From Microbulbifer sp. A4B17 (GTDB lineage Bacteria; Pseudomonadota; Gammaproteobacteria; Pseudomonadales; Cellvibrionaceae), in assembly GCF_003076275.1 (NCBI RefSeq), contig NZ_CP029064.1, positions 4,258,001-4,322,000 of the forward strand: a stretch of 64,000 bases of DNA. Direction: 5' to 3'. The translations under genes and the position numbers were made by a program. The notes beneath the pieces were generated by a model. It was not told the origin of the DNA. It saw only the letters and a list, made by a program, of their open reading frames with translations, and did no database searches. Below are positions 48,599 through 58,302 of this stretch, one piece after another; position 1 is the first letter of the stretch; every line of letters starts with the position of its first letter.

Positions 48599-49897
48599 AT
48601 GCCGAAACTCTCCCCGTGGCTCTTCGCCTGGATTCTGTGCTGCTTATCTACTGTTGCAATGGCGCAAGGCTATGAAAAGCTCTACAGTGATTATCGCGGC
48701 AGCCTCTACCAAATTCGACTTATCGAAAAATCCTCCAACTCAAAAGCAGGCTTGGGCTCGGGCTTCCAAATCTCTGCCGATGGACTTATAGCCACAAATT
48801 ACCACGTGGTGGCTCAAGCGGTCAGCGAGCCAGACGAATATTCCCTGGAGTATCTTGCGGTTAATGGCGCCCGGGGGAAATTAACTTTACTGGATATTGA
48901 TGTGGTCAATGACCTGGCGCTGTTGCGACAGGAAGAACCGGGAAAAGAATATCTGGAGCTGGCCACAAGCACCCCCAAGAAAGGAGAGACCATCGTTTCT
49001 CTCGGCAATCCCCTGGACCTGGGAATGACCTTGATTCCCGGCACCTATAACGGTATTGCCGGCGGTAGCTTCTACGATCGCATCCACTTTGCCGGTTCTA
49101 TCAACCCCGGTATGAGCGGTGGTCCTGCAATCAATACCCAGGGACAGGTAGTTGGCATCAATGTGGCAACTGCTGGCAACCAGGTCAGCTTCCTGGTGCC
49201 AGTGGATAAGCTGTCGGCACTTTTAAGACACTATCGCGCGGAAGGAGGTACCCTCAATCTTAAACAAGTGACTTACCAACAGCTGCTGGATAACCAGCAA
49301 CGAATTATTGATTCAATCCTTGGAGCCGACTGGCAGCGTCGCGCCCTCGGTGAAGCACAGGTCGTCGGTGAAATAATTCCAGCGATTAAATGTTGGGGAA
49401 ATACCCAGGAGAGTGAAACCAATCCGATCAAGCGTATTGATAAAGGGTGCACCGGGCAGGATGTTATTTTTCTGTCCGACGACTTCAACACCGGGCGTGT
49501 GGAGTATGAGTTTTTCTGGCTGGAGGCCAAGGACCTTTTGCCCGCACGCTTTTACGCTGAGTATGAAGGACAGATGGACTCTTTCTATCCTGGCAACAGC
49601 GCTGGTGAGGAAGACGTAACCAATTTTCGCTGCCAACAAAAATTCACTTCTCAGGAACGCGGCGAGGAGCCTTCAGTATCCAAGCCGGATCGCAAGCGTA
49701 AGCCCCTGATCGCTCGCACCAGCTATTGTGTCAGGCGCTACAAGGATTTTCCTGATCTCTACGATATTTTCTTCCTGAGCCTAAGTGTCGACCAGAAAAA
49801 TCGTGCGCTGGTCAGCCACTTTACCCTGTCAGGCTTTACCCAGAAGTCCGCCGACGCCTTTACCCAGAAGTTCACGAGCGAGATCCAATGGCCCTGA
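48599..49897 (+). CDS. Exported trypsin-like serine protease
   Basis: A 432-residue protein with a signal peptide (ending AMAQG). Residues ~30-215 form an S1C-type trypsin fold: His in TNYHVVAQA, Asp in VNDLALLRQ and Ser in NPGMSGGPAINTQGQVVGIN. There is no PDZ domain, unlike DegP/DegS. The C-terminal ~220 residues are a unique domain with several Cys (CWGNTQ, CTGQDV, FRCQQKF, YCVRRY). The start of the next gene overlaps its end by 10 bp, so it is co-made with the FHA membrane protein. It may cut periplasmic targets in a signalling pathway; this is inference from context. Confidence 0.83.
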   Translation: MPKLSPWLFAWILCCLSTVAMAQGYEKLYSDYRGSLYQIRLIEKSSNSKAGLGSGFQISADGLIATNYHVVAQAVSEPDEYSLEYLAVNGARGKLTLLDIDVVNDLALLRQEEPGKEYLELATSTPKKGETIVSLGNPLDLGMTLIPGTYNGIAGGSFYDRIHFAGSINPGMSGGPAINTQGQVVGINVATAGNQVSFLVPVDKLSALLRHYRAEGGTLNLKQVTYQQLLDNQQRIIDSILGADWQRRALGEAQVVGEIIPAIKCWGNTQESETNPIKRIDKGCTGQDVIFLSDDFNTGRVEYEFFWLEAKDLLPARFYAEYEGQMDSFYPGNSAGEEDVTNFRCQQKFTSQERGEEPSVSKPDRKRKPLIARTSYCVRRYKDFPDLYDIFFLSLSVDQKNRALVSHFTLSGFTQKSADAFTQKFTSEIQWP

Positions 49898-50928
49898 TTA
49901 TTGAAGAACTCAATCGCGCCCACCGGGTGCAGCTGCGATACCGTATGGACGGGGATAGATTTACCCTGGGCCGCGCTTACGATAACGATGCGATTTTGGA
50001 AGACATCCATTCCGATGCCTACCATGCCGAGATCAAGCGAGGAGAGGATGGCCAATACATCTTACACGACCTCAATTCGGTCAACGGCTGCCAGCTTTTG
50101 GGAAACCTGAAAGACAAGTCAGTTAAGCCCGATACCATCGCTGAGCACAGGATTTCCTCCGGTGATCTACTGCAGTGTGGAAAGTCCCGCTTTAGGATTT
50201 TTCATACGGATGACCCAGTACCTGAAGCCACCCCACTCCACTCTCTTGAGAATCTGTTTTCAAGCCTGTCCCACCCGCTAGGAGCAATCCTCCTACTGCT
50301 TTGCTTTGGCTTCGCCAGCGTACTCATGAGCTATCTCGGTTACGCCCGCACCTATGAGTGGACCATTGCCGTCAATATTCTTGCCACCGCCATTATTGGC
50401 ATGGTGATTTACGCCGGAGTCTGGGCATTTATCGGCAGGGTGGTCAGGCATGAAACGCACTTTTTTACCCATCTTTCCATCGCAGCTATAGGTGCTCTCA
50501 CTTACACCGTCTGGGAATGGCTGAGAGGGCTGATCAACTTCAATTTTTCCATCGGCACCACTATTCAAGTCCTGGACTTCCTGGTGCTTGCCATCATATT
50601 ACCGGCAATGCTCTGGTCAGCCTGCTACCTGGCCACCAACCTGGCGAGGGGATGGCGCTGGACAGTGGCACTGACACTGCCACTGGCATTCCTCGGTCTT
50701 GGCTTGGCTGAGAGTATCAGTAATTTAGACGAATTCAGTGAGACCCCAGAGATATCTACTGAACTCAAATACGATAATATGCTGTTTCGCAAACCTGTTC
50801 CCATGCAGGAATTTATTGGAAGTTCAGGCGACCTGTTTGATATACCAATAAAGAAAAAAGACACTGAAGAGGGCACTGAAGGCTCTTCCAGCGACAATCA
50901 AAGTAGTACCCCAGAGGTAGAATCATGA
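49888..50928 (+). CDS. FHA-domain membrane protein
   Basis: A 346-residue protein with an N-terminal cytosolic FHA domain (residues ~10-95: FTLGRAYDNDAILEDIHSDAYHAEIKR, HDLNSVNGCQLLG; the usual S-x-N-G block reads SVNG). Residues ~125-290 contain about five hydrophobic helices (GAILLLLCFGFASVLMSYLGYA and others), followed by an acidic tail. It overlaps the protease gene by 10 bp and hisC by 4 bp. It could dock phosphorylated kinase or FHA partners at the membrane and link them to the periplasmic protease. Confidence 0.82.
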   Translation: MALIIEELNRAHRVQLRYRMDGDRFTLGRAYDNDAILEDIHSDAYHAEIKRGEDGQYILHDLNSVNGCQLLGNLKDKSVKPDTIAEHRISSGDLLQCGKSRFRIFHTDDPVPEATPLHSLENLFSSLSHPLGAILLLLCFGFASVLMSYLGYARTYEWTIAVNILATAIIGMVIYAGVWAFIGRVVRHETHFFTHLSIAAIGALTYTVWEWLRGLINFNFSIGTTIQVLDFLVLAIILPAMLWSACYLATNLARGWRWTVALTLPLAFLGLGLAESISNLDEFSETPEISTELKYDNMLFRKPVPMQEFIGSSGDLFDIPIKKKDTEEGTEGSSSDNQSSTPEVES

Positions 50929-51998
50929 GCAAGATTTATTGGAGTCCCGGGCTCGATCAGTTGGAGCCCTACACGCCCGGGGAGCAACCGAAGAGTGAAA
51001 ACCTGATAAAGCTCAATACCAATGAAAACCCCTACCCTGCCTCTCCCGAAGCTTTAGGGCTCTTGGAGCGGCACGACTTTGCCGATGCATTGCGCCGCTA
51101 TCCCGACCCGGAATCCTGTGAATTGCGCCGCGCCATCGCCGACAAGCACAACCTCTCTGCCGAGCAGGTGTTTGTGGGCAATGGCTCCGATGAAGTACTG
51201 GCACTGAGTTTTTACAGTTTTTTCCGTCGCAGTGAACCTCTGCTTTTTCCAGATATCACCTACAGTTTCTACCCGGTCTATTGCCAGCTTTTCAATATCA
51301 AAAGCCGCACTGTTCCCCTGCACAGTGATTTCTCTATCCAGCTTGAGGACTATGCCGCTCCCGCAGCTGGTGTAATTATTCCCAACCCCAATGCACCCAC
51401 GGGACGGTACCTGCCGCTAGAGCAAATTGAGCAACTTTTGCGCTCGCAACCCGAGCGGGTGGTGGTTATTGACGAGGCCTATATCGATTTTGGAGGCCAG
51501 AGTGCAACAACACTGATCGATCGCTATCCCAACCTGCTGGTAATTCACACACTGTCAAAATCCTATGCCCTTGCAGGACTTCGCCTGGGCTTTGCCATGG
51601 CGCAAAAACACTTGATCGAAGGGTTGCTGAGAGCCAAGAACTCTTTTAACTCCTACCCCATTGATGCTATTGCGCAGCGTGTGGCCACCGCAGCAATCCG
51701 CGATACTGCCTGGCACAGCGACAATTGCGGCAAGGTCATCGCCACACGAGAGCACAGTGAGCGGACGCTTACAGACCTGGGGTTCAAAGTAATCCCTTCC
51801 CAAGCCAACTTCCTCCTCGCCAAGCCCCCCGCGCCCGGTGCGGAAGCCTTGTATCTGGCACTGCGCGAGCGGAATATTCTCGTACGCTATTTCAACAAGC
51901 CCCGTATCAGTGAGTACTTGCGTATATCTATCGGCACCGATGAGGAAATGGAGCTGTTCATACGGAACTGTAAAGAGATACTTGCGTCACAGAGCTAG
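50925..51998 (+). CDS. hisC: Histidinol-phosphate aminotransferase
   Basis: A cytosolic PLP aminotransferase of 357 residues, step 8 of histidine synthesis (imidazole-acetol phosphate to histidinol phosphate). Motifs: KLNTNENPYPASPEAL near residue 28, GNGSDEVL, IPNPNAPTGRYLP, VIDEAYIDFGG, and the PLP lysine in HTLSKSYALAGLRLGFA. The start codon overlaps the FHA protein's stop (ATGA), so a biosynthetic enzyme is coupled to signalling genes. No other his gene is present; it may be a second copy or an aromatic aminotransferase of the HisC type. Confidence 0.9.
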   Translation: MSKIYWSPGLDQLEPYTPGEQPKSENLIKLNTNENPYPASPEALGLLERHDFADALRRYPDPESCELRRAIADKHNLSAEQVFVGNGSDEVLALSFYSFFRRSEPLLFPDITYSFYPVYCQLFNIKSRTVPLHSDFSIQLEDYAAPAAGVIIPNPNAPTGRYLPLEQIEQLLRSQPERVVVIDEAYIDFGGQSATTLIDRYPNLLVIHTLSKSYALAGLRLGFAMAQKHLIEGLLRAKNSFNSYPIDAIAQRVATAAIRDTAWHSDNCGKVIATREHSERTLTDLGFKVIPSQANFLLAKPPAPGAEALYLALRERNILVRYFNKPRISEYLRISIGTDEEMELFIRNCKEILASQS

Positions 51999-52074
51999 TA
52001 CTCTGTCTGTCTATACTCGTCGAGCGCCGCCTTAGGTGGCCCGACAACTGTGACTTATTGGTATCCAGGGACCC

Positions 52075-53016
52075 ATGCACCCGACATCTCAAAATTCAGT
52101 ATCCACTACCGAGGCCGCTGGCCCGCTTAAAGCCGGATTTTTACGGCAATTAATCCACACTATTCTCCTCGCCTCGGCCTTGGCGAGCGGCACCGTCAGT
52201 GCTAACGCCTGGGATAAGGTCGAAGGGCCCAGTGCACAGACACCATCGAGTATTGGCACCTACACCAATGGCTGCCTGAGTGGCGGGGAAACCCTGCCAT
52301 TGAGGGGAGAGGGCTATCAGTTAGTAAGAACTGGCCGCGATCGACATTTTGCCCACCCCCAGACCATTAACTTCCTGAAGGAGTTTTCCCAGAGCGTGGC
52401 ACAGAAAGATCTGGGCAGAATCCAGATCGGCGACATGTCTATGGCTCGAGGGGGCCCTTTCGGCAGTGGTGGGCATAACAGTCACCAAACCGGCTTGGAC
52501 GTAGACATCTGGTATTCCCAGGACCGGCGGGCCCTAGAGCGTCCCCTCACCCCATGGGAGCGTGATAATATCTCTGCCGTTGCCTTGGCTGATGAGCGCA
52601 AGCACCGCCTAATCCCTGAAAATTGGGACGACCGGGTTCCCAAAATCCTGCGCCTGGCCGCAGAAGACCAGCGGGTCGAACGAATTTTTGTCCACCCGAC
52701 TATCAAACGCCACCTGTGCGAAATATCCGGTGAAGATAACGAGTGGCTGCGCAAAGTGCGCCCCTGGTGGGGGCACAATTACCATTTTCATGTGCGCCTG
52801 GCCTGCCCAGAGGGAAGCACCAACTGTAAGCCCCAGGCACCAGTGACTACGGCAGCCTGTGGCAGTGACCTGGATTGGTGGTTTAGCGATGACTTCTATG
52901 CAATTCTCAATGGCACTAAACCCCAGCCGAAACAGAAAAAGCCGAAACCAAAGACCTTGCCCCAACAGTGCGAACAGGTATTAACCGCACCTTCGGCAGG
53001 CACTACGACGGAATAA
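52075..53016 (+). CDS. mepA: Penicillin-insensitive murein endopeptidase
   Basis: A periplasmic zinc endopeptidase of 313 residues that cuts D-Ala-mDAP crosslinks in peptidoglycan. After a hydrophobic signal region (residues ~22-42) the LAS-family motifs appear: MSMARGGPFGSGGHNSHQTGLDVDIW (zinc His and Asp; described as a block) and WWGHNYHFHVRLACPEG. Cys residues are placed as in MepA. Its C-terminal KPKPKT tail is extended. The gap to the ligase gene is 4 bp, so both are probably one transcript dealing with D-Ala peptides. Confidence 0.9.
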   Translation: MHPTSQNSVSTTEAAGPLKAGFLRQLIHTILLASALASGTVSANAWDKVEGPSAQTPSSIGTYTNGCLSGGETLPLRGEGYQLVRTGRDRHFAHPQTINFLKEFSQSVAQKDLGRIQIGDMSMARGGPFGSGGHNSHQTGLDVDIWYSQDRRALERPLTPWERDNISAVALADERKHRLIPENWDDRVPKILRLAAEDQRVERIFVHPTIKRHLCEISGEDNEWLRKVRPWWGHNYHFHVRLACPEGSTNCKPQAPVTTAACGSDLDWWFSDDFYAILNGTKPQPKQKKPKPKTLPQQCEQVLTAPSAGTTTE

Positions 53017-53020
53017 TTTT

Positions 53021-54031
53021 ATGATTAACACCTTGCTTATCTGCGGCGGTGGCGGCAGCGAGCACGACGTATCCCTCAGAACCGCTGATTTTATCGAGAA
53101 CAAGTTGTCAGCGGCAGAGGACATTGCCCTACTGCGGGTGGAAATGGATAGCAGTGGTTGCCTCACCGACAGCCAAGGCCGGGTTTACCATATCTTTTAC
53201 GATCGCAAAATCCGCGATGAAGAAGGTAATTCCTGGGATGTTGACTACGTAATTCCTGCAATTCACGGTTACCCAGGAGAAACCGGCGATTTACAGTCGC
53301 AACTGGATATGTTCGGTATCCCCTATTTCGGTTCTGCTCCAGAACCCAGCAAAATCTGCTTTAACAAAATTAAAACCAAAATGTGGCTCAGTGCCCTGGG
53401 TATTGAGAATACCCCTTATGAGTTTCTGCACAGCCTGGAAGACGAAGAACTGCAAAAAGCCCACGATGCGCTCAAGAACTGGGGCGAAGTTTTTGTTAAA
53501 GCCTCCAACCAGGGGTCTTCCGTTGGCTGTTTCAAGGTCAGTGACAAGGAGGAACTGGAGGCTGCGATAGAGGATGCTTTCAGACTCTCCCCTTATGTGC
53601 TGATAGAAAAAGCGCTAAAAGCCAGGGAGCTCGAGGTTGCGGTTTACCACTACAATAATGATGTCGTCGCAACCCGCCCGGGAGAGGTGCGTGCTCCATC
53701 GGATACTTTTTACACCTACAAGGAGAAATATGCCGAGGGCAGCCGCGCAGTCACCTTTATCGAAGCTGCAGGTCTGCACGAAGAGCAGCTGAAGTGGATT
53801 GCCGAAGTTTCCCTGCGCACTTTTAAGGCCCTGAAGCTCAAGGATTTGTCCCGCATAGACTTTTTCCTGACAGAGACTGGCGAACTCTACCTCAATGAAG
53901 TGAATACCTTCCCCGGCATGACCCCCAACTCCATGTTCCCCAAAATGATGGAAAACCATGGGCACAATTTCACTGAGTACCTGACTGGACTGATTCGCTC
54001 TGCAGTGTCTTCATCCAACCCCAAGACTTAA
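53021..54031 (+). CDS. ddlA: D-alanine--D-alanine ligase
   Basis: An ATP-grasp ligase of 336 residues making D-Ala-D-Ala for peptidoglycan. Family blocks: CGGGGSEHDVSLRTA, IPAIHGYPGETGDLQ with the substrate-binding His, FVKASNQGSSVGCFKV with ATP contacts, and LSRIDFFLTETGELYLNEVNTFPGMTP with metal ligands. Its place beside mepA, away from a division cluster, suggests the DdlA-type copy. A strong terminator ends the unit. Confidence 0.9.
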   Translation: MINTLLICGGGGSEHDVSLRTADFIENKLSAAEDIALLRVEMDSSGCLTDSQGRVYHIFYDRKIRDEEGNSWDVDYVIPAIHGYPGETGDLQSQLDMFGIPYFGSAPEPSKICFNKIKTKMWLSALGIENTPYEFLHSLEDEELQKAHDALKNWGEVFVKASNQGSSVGCFKVSDKEELEAAIEDAFRLSPYVLIEKALKARELEVAVYHYNNDVVATRPGEVRAPSDTFYTYKEKYAEGSRAVTFIEAAGLHEEQLKWIAEVSLRTFKALKLKDLSRIDFFLTETGELYLNEVNTFPGMTPNSMFPKMMENHGHNFTEYLTGLIRSAVSSSNPKT

Positions 54032-54064
54032 TAAGAAAAGGGGCCTGTTGGCCCCTTTTCTTAT
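54031..54064 (+). terminator. Rho-independent terminator after the ligase gene
   Basis: A perfect 15-bp stem (54031-54045 with 54050-54064) around a TGTT loop with A- and T-tracts on either side, usable from both strands. Confidence 0.9.
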
Positions 54065-54086
54065 TTAAACATATTAATTCTATAGG

Positions 54087-54656
54087 CTAATGCAGCAACC
54101 ACCCCTGTTGGCGCCGCCGTGAAAATTGACCACGCAAAAACTCCATCTGGTCCCCGCGAATCCGCTCACTGTTGATCAAGGCAAGATATTCGGCAGCATT
54201 GGGGCAGAAGGGCAAAGCCAATAATTCCATATCGATATTTTCCAATAACTGATTGCCCTTGTGCTGGTTACAGCGCCTGCAGGCTGCAACCACATTCTCC
54301 CAGGAATCAACGCCGCCTTTAGATACCGGGATAACATGGTCCCGGGTTAAATCCACACTTTTAAATAAATTGCCGCAATAAAGGCAGGTATGGGAATCGC
54401 GAAAGAAAAGCGCCCGATTTGTCAGTGGCGGGCGCCGGCGCGGGCGAGCCATGCGCGCACCACCACAGGCGATAATAGCGGCCAGATCCAGGCTGGAGCG
54501 ATCGCCATTGCGATTAAAGCCTCCACGCACCCGCTGGACAACGCCTCCCAGAGACCATGTAACCAGCTCCCGCACGTATAGACAGGATGCCTCTTGCCAA
54601 CTCAACCACTCAAGCGGTTGTCCCGCCAGATTTAAACGCAAAATTCTCGCATGCAT
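54087..54656 (-). CDS. HNH endonuclease
   Basis: A 189-residue nuclease-type protein. The HNH domain is at about residues 80-130: CLYCGNLFKSVDLTRDHVIPVSKGGVDSWENVVAACRRCNQHKGN, with four Cys for zinc and the DH of the first H. The N-terminal part (RILRLNLAGQPLEWLSWQEASCLY) is typical of the stand-alone housekeeping HNH proteins of proteobacteria. The ATG at 54656 is chosen for its GGGGAGG site; earlier codons lack one. No intron or restriction partner is nearby. Confidence 0.87.
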   Translation of the reverse strand: MHARILRLNLAGQPLEWLSWQEASCLYVRELVTWSLGGVVQRVRGGFNRNGDRSSLDLAAIIACGGARMARPRRRPPLTNRALFFRDSHTCLYCGNLFKSVDLTRDHVIPVSKGGVDSWENVVAACRRCNQHKGNQLLENIDMELLALPFCPNAAEYLALINSERIRGDQMEFLRGQFSRRRQQGWLLH

Positions 54657-55445
54657 AACCTCGCCTCCCCATAGTCGAATAGAACAAGGCAGCCTCGGAA
54701 CTGCTTCCGTGTAACCAAAGTCGTGATTATTAAAAATAAAAAAGAAGCTATGGAGTGACAGTTCGAAGAGGCTGGGTGACAAAGTGAACCGCATTGCTCA
54801 GCTTTGGAGACAAACCTTCCATTCGACAGTAAAAAATTACTCGCAGACCAGATGGGCAGATCTGAAAGTTTTTTCACCAACGATGATAGAGGTGCCCACA
54901 GGCGTGAAATTGCCTTGGGTAATACGGGCACTTCTGCTGATAGATTACTGAATGCGCCACCCTCCACCGGCCCAAGGGTAATTTGGCCGGTCTATCAACA
55001 TTAAAGCGGATAACCATTACAAATTCCAGACAGCCACAAAAATCTGGGGGAATATCAGCAAATTACAAAGGAAAAGTGTAAATTGTGGGGAGTGCTGCGA
55101 TAGAAAATGACGAATTTAAGTGGGGTGTAAAACACCGCCCAGGCAATCCGGCCCGGGCGGTGCGTCTCACAGGATGGTGCCCATATCCCTAGGGCGAGCG
55201 GCGCATTCCATTTATCCATTGCCGCAGTAGTGCAGTCCCTTTCGCGTCCTTGCAAGTTAATTATGGACATCAAGGAAGAAAAAAGTAGGGGGAATCTGCT
55301 GAATTTTGTGTAAGAGATATCTCACAAATTGAGTTACCTGTTACAAAAGGGAGGGGAGACAGGAAATTAATCCCGTGTTAACTATAGGGGTAAATAGGCA
55401 AGCGCGGCAACTATAAACATCTTTATTTCAAGTTCAATCGATACC
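54657..55445. other. Long non-coding stretch with one GC-rich hairpin
   Basis: About 790 bp. It holds CACCGCCC/GGGCGGTG (55133-55140 with 55155-55162), a stem with a 14-nt loop, and otherwise no ORF with a family signal. It could carry an RNA or simply the two promoters. Confidence 0.4.
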
Positions 55446-56933
55446 ATGAAGAAAACGTTGAAATACACGCTAATATTTTTTATTGCCCTTGGAGCGGTGT
55501 TATCTACCGCCTTGGCCACCTTCAAATCCAGCGTCAGCGTGCCTTGGCGCCAACTGGTCGGAGGCGTTAAAACAACAGAAAAAGAAGTGACAGTCCGCTT
55601 AACCCCAGCGGATGGGTATTCGGTTCAGTTATTTTCTGGGGATGTTCCCGGGGCGCGCTGGCTCACAGTAACTCGAAATGGAGACATTATCGTTTCACAG
55701 CCCAAGCTGGGAAAAGTTTCACTTTTATTACAGGATAAAGACAGCGATGGTCGCAGTGATGGTCAAAAGGTCTTAATTGATAAACTTCAACGGCCGCACG
55801 GATTATTGCTGCACGATAGCTGGTTATACATTGCGGAAAGTGACGCCGTTGGACGGGTGCCGTTTGATCACTCCGATGGACGACTGGCCGGACGCTACCA
55901 GCGAATTATTGAAAACCTTGAGGATGATGGACACTGGACCAAAACCATTGATATGAGCCCCGATGGATGGCTTTTTCTCAGCAGTGGTTCCAGCTGCAAC
56001 GTTTGTATTGAAAAAGATCCTCGTCGCGCAAGTATCATGAGAATGAAACCAAATGGAGATAAATTTGAAATATACGCCACCGGCCTGCGTAATAGTGTGG
56101 GGTTCGATTGGTCTCCAAAAGATGGCGGACTTTACGCAACAGATAATGGCCGCGATTGGCTCGGCGACAACCTGCCGCCAGATGAGCTCAACCTGATTCG
56201 CAAAGACCAATTCTACGGATGGCCCTACGCCTATGGTAACCGGGTTCCCGATCCGGATTTTGGAGTAGATGCAGGCCCTGAAATTCAGCAAATAATTGCT
56301 GACTCAATTCCCCCCGTGGACGAGTTTCGCGCTCACAATGCGCCACTCGGTATTAAATTTCTGCGCAGTGCAGAACAGCCTCAGGATTATCGCCATGCAG
56401 CACTGGTCGCTCTGCATGGCTCATGGAACCGCAGTGTAAAAGATGGCTATAAAGTTGTCTCCCTGCACTGGAGTGACGACGGAGAAATTCAACAGAGGGA
56501 TTTCCTGTGGGGTTTTCTCAGCGATAACCGCCAAACGGTTTACGGCCGCCCTGTCGCCATCGCCGAGGATAAACTGGGCAACATCTATATTTCCGATGAC
56601 TACGCCGGTGCAGTTTATCGTGTTAGTCAGGGAACCCCTCGCCAAACTGTATTGACGACACAGCGGCCACAACTGCAAAAAACGTCCACAGCCAACGCAC
56701 TTTCAATAGATACCGAGGTAGTGCAACTGGGCGCACAACTCTATCAGTCTAACGATTGCGCCCACTGCCATCAGGCCCAGTTTCCTCTGCGCAACCTTTC
56801 AGCTAAATACACAGCGCAGACCCTGGCTGACTACTTCGATGCCCCAACACCCCCAATGCCTAACTACAACTTTACGGCGGTGCAGAAAAAAGCCCTGGCA
56901 CACTATCTTTTATCCCGGGAGTCGAGTCTCTAG
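55446..56933 (+). CDS. Sorbosone-dehydrogenase-like PQQ protein with a cytochrome c domain
   Basis: An exported protein of 495 residues. After a signal peptide (1-25) a six-bladed propeller (~45-400) resembles soluble PQQ sugar/sorbosone dehydrogenases: GARWLTVTRNGDIIVS, LQRPHGLLLHDSWLYIAE, TGLRNSVGFDWSP and YATDNGRDWLGDN. The C-terminal ~85 residues contain one heme site, NDCAHCHQAQ, and a likely Met ligand in PMPNYNF. The protein probably oxidises a sugar or aldehyde and passes electrons to its own heme. No PQQ synthesis genes are nearby. Confidence 0.85.
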   Translation: MKKTLKYTLIFFIALGAVLSTALATFKSSVSVPWRQLVGGVKTTEKEVTVRLTPADGYSVQLFSGDVPGARWLTVTRNGDIIVSQPKLGKVSLLLQDKDSDGRSDGQKVLIDKLQRPHGLLLHDSWLYIAESDAVGRVPFDHSDGRLAGRYQRIIENLEDDGHWTKTIDMSPDGWLFLSSGSSCNVCIEKDPRRASIMRMKPNGDKFEIYATGLRNSVGFDWSPKDGGLYATDNGRDWLGDNLPPDELNLIRKDQFYGWPYAYGNRVPDPDFGVDAGPEIQQIIADSIPPVDEFRAHNAPLGIKFLRSAEQPQDYRHAALVALHGSWNRSVKDGYKVVSLHWSDDGEIQQRDFLWGFLSDNRQTVYGRPVAIAEDKLGNIYISDDYAGAVYRVSQGTPRQTVLTTQRPQLQKTSTANALSIDTEVVQLGAQLYQSNDCAHCHQAQFPLRNLSAKYTAQTLADYFDAPTPPMPNYNFTAVQKKALAHYLLSRESSL

Positions 56934-57043
56934 AAATTGCTCGTCTAAATGGCACTGCGAAGAGGCCCCCGAGTGAGGGGACCATAGAATTGACCCCCGC
57001 AGCGCCAGCCGCTAAGGTTGCCCCGCAATTAAGAGGCGATGCT

Positions 57044-57298
57044 ATGGCGGCGAAGAAAAAAACAGCAACTTTTGAAGAGAGTCTCGAGGCGTTGGAACAG
57101 CTGGTTGAGCGACTCGAAGGCGGAGACCTTCCCTTGGAGGAGGCTCTCGCTGATTTCGAAAAAGGAGTGAAGCTCACCCGGGAGTGCCAGCAGAAGCTCG
57201 CCAAAGCTGAGCAGAAAGTGAAGTTGTTAATTGAAGAGAGCGGCAACATCCGCGAGCTTCCCTTTGATGCCGACGAAAACTCCGGGGACCCAGTTTAA
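57044..57298 (+). CDS. xseB: Exonuclease VII small subunit
   Basis: An 84-residue helical subunit that with XseA degrades single-stranded DNA from both ends. FEESLEALEQLVERLEGGDLPLEEALADFEKGV and CQQKLAKAEQKV are the family pattern. AGAGG precedes the ATG at 57044 by 8 nt; upstream codons in the same frame are not part of the protein. It abuts ispA with no gap, the normal xseB-ispA-dxs order. Confidence 0.93.
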   Translation: MAAKKKTATFEESLEALEQLVERLEGGDLPLEEALADFEKGVKLTRECQQKLAKAEQKVKLLIEESGNIRELPFDADENSGDPV

Positions 57299-58207
57299 GT
57301 GAGATCCGCAAACCCTCCAGAGCAACTGAAAGCTTTCCTGCAAGCTTCGTCTGCTCGTGTCGAGACCAGAATTCAACAGGCACTTGCATCCCCTATCAGC
57401 GGTGCAGAAGAGCTGTTCGAGGCTATGGGCTACGCCGCACTGGGCCCCGGAAAGCGCCTTCGCCCGGCCCTCGTCTACGCCTGCGCCCAGGTTTTTCGGG
57501 GTGTTGATTTTGACCTGGCCTATTGCGATAGCACGGCGGCGGCGCTGGAGTGCATTCACGCTTACTCCCTGATCCACGACGACCTGCCGGCAATGGATGA
57601 CGACGACCTGCGCCGAGGTCGCCCCACCTGTCATATAGCCTATGGCGAAGCCACAGCCATTCTCGCCGGCGATGCACTTCAAACCCAGGCATTCGAGTTG
57701 CTCCTTGCTGAACAGCTCGACCCCCAATTGCTGTTACAGCTTATGCGTGAACTTGCCACTGCGGCGGGGGCCAGGGGTATGGTCGCCGGCCAGGCTATCG
57801 ACCTGGATTCCGTTGACCAAACCCTCACCCTGGATCAGCTGGAGCCCATGCACCGTCTCAAGACCGGAGCCCTGATCTGTGCCAGCGCGCGTATGGGCGC
57901 ACTGCTGGGCGGTGCCAGCGAAGGGGAGTTAAAGATTATTACCCGCTACGCCCAAGCCATTGGCCTGGCATTCCAGGTTCAGGACGATATTCTCGATATC
58001 ACCGCTGAAACCGCTATTCTGGGCAAAACCCAGGGCGCTGATGCCCAGCGCAACAAGCCCACTTATGTCTCCCTTCTCGGCGTCGACGGCGCCCGGGAAA
58101 AACTGGCAAAATTGCATGCCCAGGCCTCCCAGGCACTGCAAAGTCTCGATGGCGATACCCTGCTACTACAGCAGCTCGCAGACTATATCGTGCAGCGCGG
58201 ACACTAA
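57299..58207 (+). CDS. ispA: Farnesyl/geranyl diphosphate synthase
   Basis: An isoprenoid chain-elongation enzyme of 302 residues. It condenses IPP with DMAPP and GPP to FPP. Aspartate-rich motifs: [15 protein letters not shown] (first) and [10 protein letters not shown] (second). [11 protein letters not shown] binds IPP. It starts with GTG immediately after the xseB stop, implying coupling, and is followed by dxs, which supplies the precursors. Confidence 0.93.
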   Translation: MRSANPPEQLKAFLQASSARVETRIQQALASPISGAEELFEAMGYAALGPGKRLRPALVYACAQVFRGVDFDLAYCDSTAAALECIHAYSLIHDDLPAMDDDDLRRGRPTCHIAYGEATAILAGDALQTQAFELLLAEQLDPQLLLQLMRELATAAGARGMVAGQAIDLDSVDQTLTLDQLEPMHRLKTGALICASARMGALLGGASEGELKIITRYAQAIGLAFQVQDDILDITAETAILGKTQGADAQRNKPTYVSLLGVDGAREKLAKLHAQASQALQSLDGDTLLLQQLADYIVQRGH

Positions 58208-58302
58208 GTCACAGCCTTGCCTGTGGGGTTTGGGATGCAATATGCCCGCCACGGGCATACAATCCCCCTCAATATCACCATCTGTTGCAACTGATACATT
58301 TG

